From Apostichopus japonicus (taxonomy: Eukaryota; Echinodermata; Holothuroidea; Aspidochirotida; Stichopodidae), in the NCBI RefSeq assembly GCF_037975245.1, contig NC_092583.1, forward strand, positions 2,130,764-2,194,763: a DNA stretch of 64,000 nt, written 5' to 3'. Position 1 is the stretch's first letter; each line of letters begins with the position of its first letter. This document shows positions 61,915 through 64,000 of the stretch, in pieces. The position numbers were made by a program, and so were the translations under genes. The notes beneath the pieces are model-generated. The model was not told the origin of the DNA. It did no database searches and saw only the letters and a program-made list of their open reading frames with translations.

Positions 61915-63625
61915 TAGTGTTCAACCGATTATGCATAACAGAAGATACCGATTACCGATTATTTTTTTCATAATCGTACCGGTTCCGATTCCGATTATTT
62001 GAAAATGAGAAAATATCCCGTAGACCTATATACGAAATCGGCAATAAACTTTGACAGAAACAATTATTGTTGTGATTTTCCTGTTTCCTTTTGCTTCGTT
62101 GTTATACAAGGCTCTAAGGTATCATTTTGTATGTACCAAATTACCTCTGGAGTTTCTCGGAAAGAAATTTTTTTTTTTTTTAATTTAATTTAATTTTTAA
62201 TTTAATTTATTTATATATAATACGGAAATATGACATCCTACCTAGTCAGCACTGTGCTAAGCGAATGGCCTAACCACCTCGACGTAAATGTCACCTGTTA
62301 ATGGCTTGAAATGGGCTAAGAATAGTTACTCAAAATATCCATCTCAAAAAGTATCTCAGACAAACCATCCATCTTCAATCTTTACCAAAGTGTAAATTTT
62401 AATGACATATTGCCTTCATTCCGACATTATTTTGTACTTATTTTCAGTATTATACCGTTTATGAACGAATAGAAATGTTACGAACTTGAAGTTTAACATA
62501 CCTATTCCTTACCTATTTAACTCCATTCAGGTTCAATCAGAAAATATAAGCTTAGGCCAATCAAACTGAAAAGCAAATTGTACCATCGTAACTTGTTTAA
62601 AATTACTCTAAAATGTAATACCAGATTGATGTAAAGAAATAATAACAACTAGAAACTACTCCAATATAAAATATAACATTCCCTCTACAAGACATATCAC
62701 TTACAGTACCTTCCAAACAAATGCCTATTTCCAGCAAACTGAAAGTTGTAAAGTAAGCTATGCATTTTTTTTTTTGCAAACCGATGGTTAGGCTACATTT
62801 CCCATTGACTTAGTGTGGTTGTTAGACTAACATGTGGTCGAAGATTGCAGTTTCCGTGGATATTTTTATTTTTTATTTGCGACACAACTAGAGCGAATAA
62901 ACAGATGGCAAGGTTAGATTTCCATGCAGTTGACTTAGTGTGAAGTAAGGCTACCATGTGGTCGGAGATTTGTGATGATTTTAGGTTATTTTCGCTGGTA
63001 CTGAAATTGCTTCGTGCAGGCCGTAATTTGCCACGGGGAATTCCCGGTGATTGTGCGCCACCCTCTCGCACTGCTTGAAATGTGATGCGGGATGTGAAAA
63101 CTGTTTGCGCGATTCGCGCTGCAACTGCAATTCCTAGCTAAAGCAAACGCATGTCACAATTAATTTTACACAGACACCTGATATAACGAGGGCGATTTTC
63201 TTATATTTCTTTTTCGCACTCGTAATTGTGCTTTAGGAGGGCTTTTTAGCACTTGCGAGGGCGAATCGCCCATCACCCCCGCTTATTTTCGACCCTGTCA
63301 AGTTCATTCGTTAATTCGCGAAATTGGTATTGCTGCTATGCTTACTGTGCCAAGAAATTTGAAGTCACTAACCACGAGGGAAGCAAAATCGGCGACACTG
63401 GCAGCGTCTTATTTTAATATTTCGTATTAAAAGAACAAACCTAATACATCAGTTGATATTTTCAACTTCCATATTTTTTTGAATAATGATATTTTCACCT
63501 TCCATATGTTTTTGAATAATCGGTATGACATAACTGGTATTCCACGTAATTTTTACCGATTCCGATTATGTTACGATTATACAATATTCGTACCGATTCC
63601 GATTAGGTTAATCGTTTGAACACTA
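61915..63625. mobile_element. hAT-type non-autonomous element (1.7 kb) upstream of gene 4 exon
   Basis: Inverted ends TAGTGTTCAACCGATTA (61915-61931) and (reversed) TAGTGTTCAAACGATTA (63609-63625). The flanks CAATCAAT and CAATACAT are a degenerate 8-bp duplication (6 of 8). Subterminal CCGATTCCGATTA repeats occur at both ends, as in hAT elements. The interior holds a partial tandem repeat (TTGACTTAGTGTG near 62807 and 62930) and no transposase. Confidence 0.82.
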
Positions 63626-64000
63626 CAATACATTATGATTCACTACAAGGGTAAAACCATTCCAGCATCTTGGTTGGAAAACAATTAAATTTAAGGGACA
63701 ATTTTGAAGGACCATTTTCCTGGTGGACAACTGCATCTTGAGTTTTGGTTTTCAGAACAGTAACTTAAATATCAAATTCTAAAAGTATGTAACCAAAACA
63801 TAGAAAGAGCCAAATTTTTACCCTGTGGAAGAGATGTGTAGGTTTGGTGCATGGAACAGCCACTGTTAACGAACTGGTATAACTCCCCTTCAGTTGGATT
63901 TAATAAACCCTACCACGATTGTTATGTCATATAATTCAGTGCCTGGAAAGTGATGGAGGAGGGGGGCAATTAACCCTGTTACTGTACCTATTTTGCGGGT

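Noticed and set aside
62793-63071. 92-codon minus-strand ORF inside the 1.7-kb hAT-type element
   Set aside because: No similarity to hAT transposase motifs was visible, and it spans an internal tandem repeat.

Overview
This is eukaryotic, AT-rich, intron-containing animal DNA. It shows GT/AG-spliced coding exons, large introns, AATAAA signals, tRNA-derived SINEs, many cut-and-paste DNA-transposon derivatives and simple repeats. KIF9 and LRRD1 orthologues with canonical domain order, plus the repeat style, point to a marine invertebrate, possibly a deuterostome such as an echinoderm. The species call is inference; nothing bacterial is present.

Four protein-coding loci are supported. (1) On the minus strand, 716-10072 holds nine coding exons of a kinesin-9 family motor (KIF9). 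It runs from its start codon through the whole motor domain and neck into the stalk. The C-terminal part lies off the left edge, and a noncoding first exon probably lies near 12.0-12.15 kb. (2) On the plus strand, 16321-16439 joins 24697-26809 to encode an unrecognised 743-residue, low-complexity protein. It carries four copies of a short amphipathic motif and several SUMO-consensus sites. (3) On the plus strand, 39772-42079 joins 42858-43153 to give an 867-residue leucine-rich-repeat plus Death-domain protein matching LRRD1. (4) On the minus strand, 59477-61723 encodes an unrecognised 748-residue disordered protein. It has an eh1-like (Groucho-binding) motif, a basic cluster and a C-terminal CaaX-like box. 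A 52-codon ORF at 10829-10987 (minus) and an isolated C-terminal-type exon at 52679-52816 (minus) are weaker candidates.

The rest is introns and intergenic DNA rich in mobile elements. At least five elements have hAT-type terminal inverted repeats and target-site duplications (TSDs) of exactly or nearly 8 bp: 30624-30971, 31886-32672, 35154-35433, 37547-37913 and 61915-63625. A composite one sits at 6435-8074. Three elements are flanked by TTAA (3728-4083, 16789-17193, 22804-23615) and one by TA (38285-38487). There are two copies of one tRNA-derived SINE, a LINE C-terminal remnant, an 80-bp higher-order minisatellite (57707-58498) and many microsatellites.

KIF9 and gene 2 are divergently arranged around about 12.15-14.4 kb. 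KIF9 is known as a ciliary/flagellar kinesin, and an RFX-like X-box lies upstream of LRRD1. A ciliary or sperm expression programme for some of this neighbourhood is a reasonable but unproven idea. I saw no operon-like, CRISPR or prokaryotic defence system. The most novel items are the two unrecognised disordered proteins, the microprotein candidate and the set of hAT non-autonomous elements.
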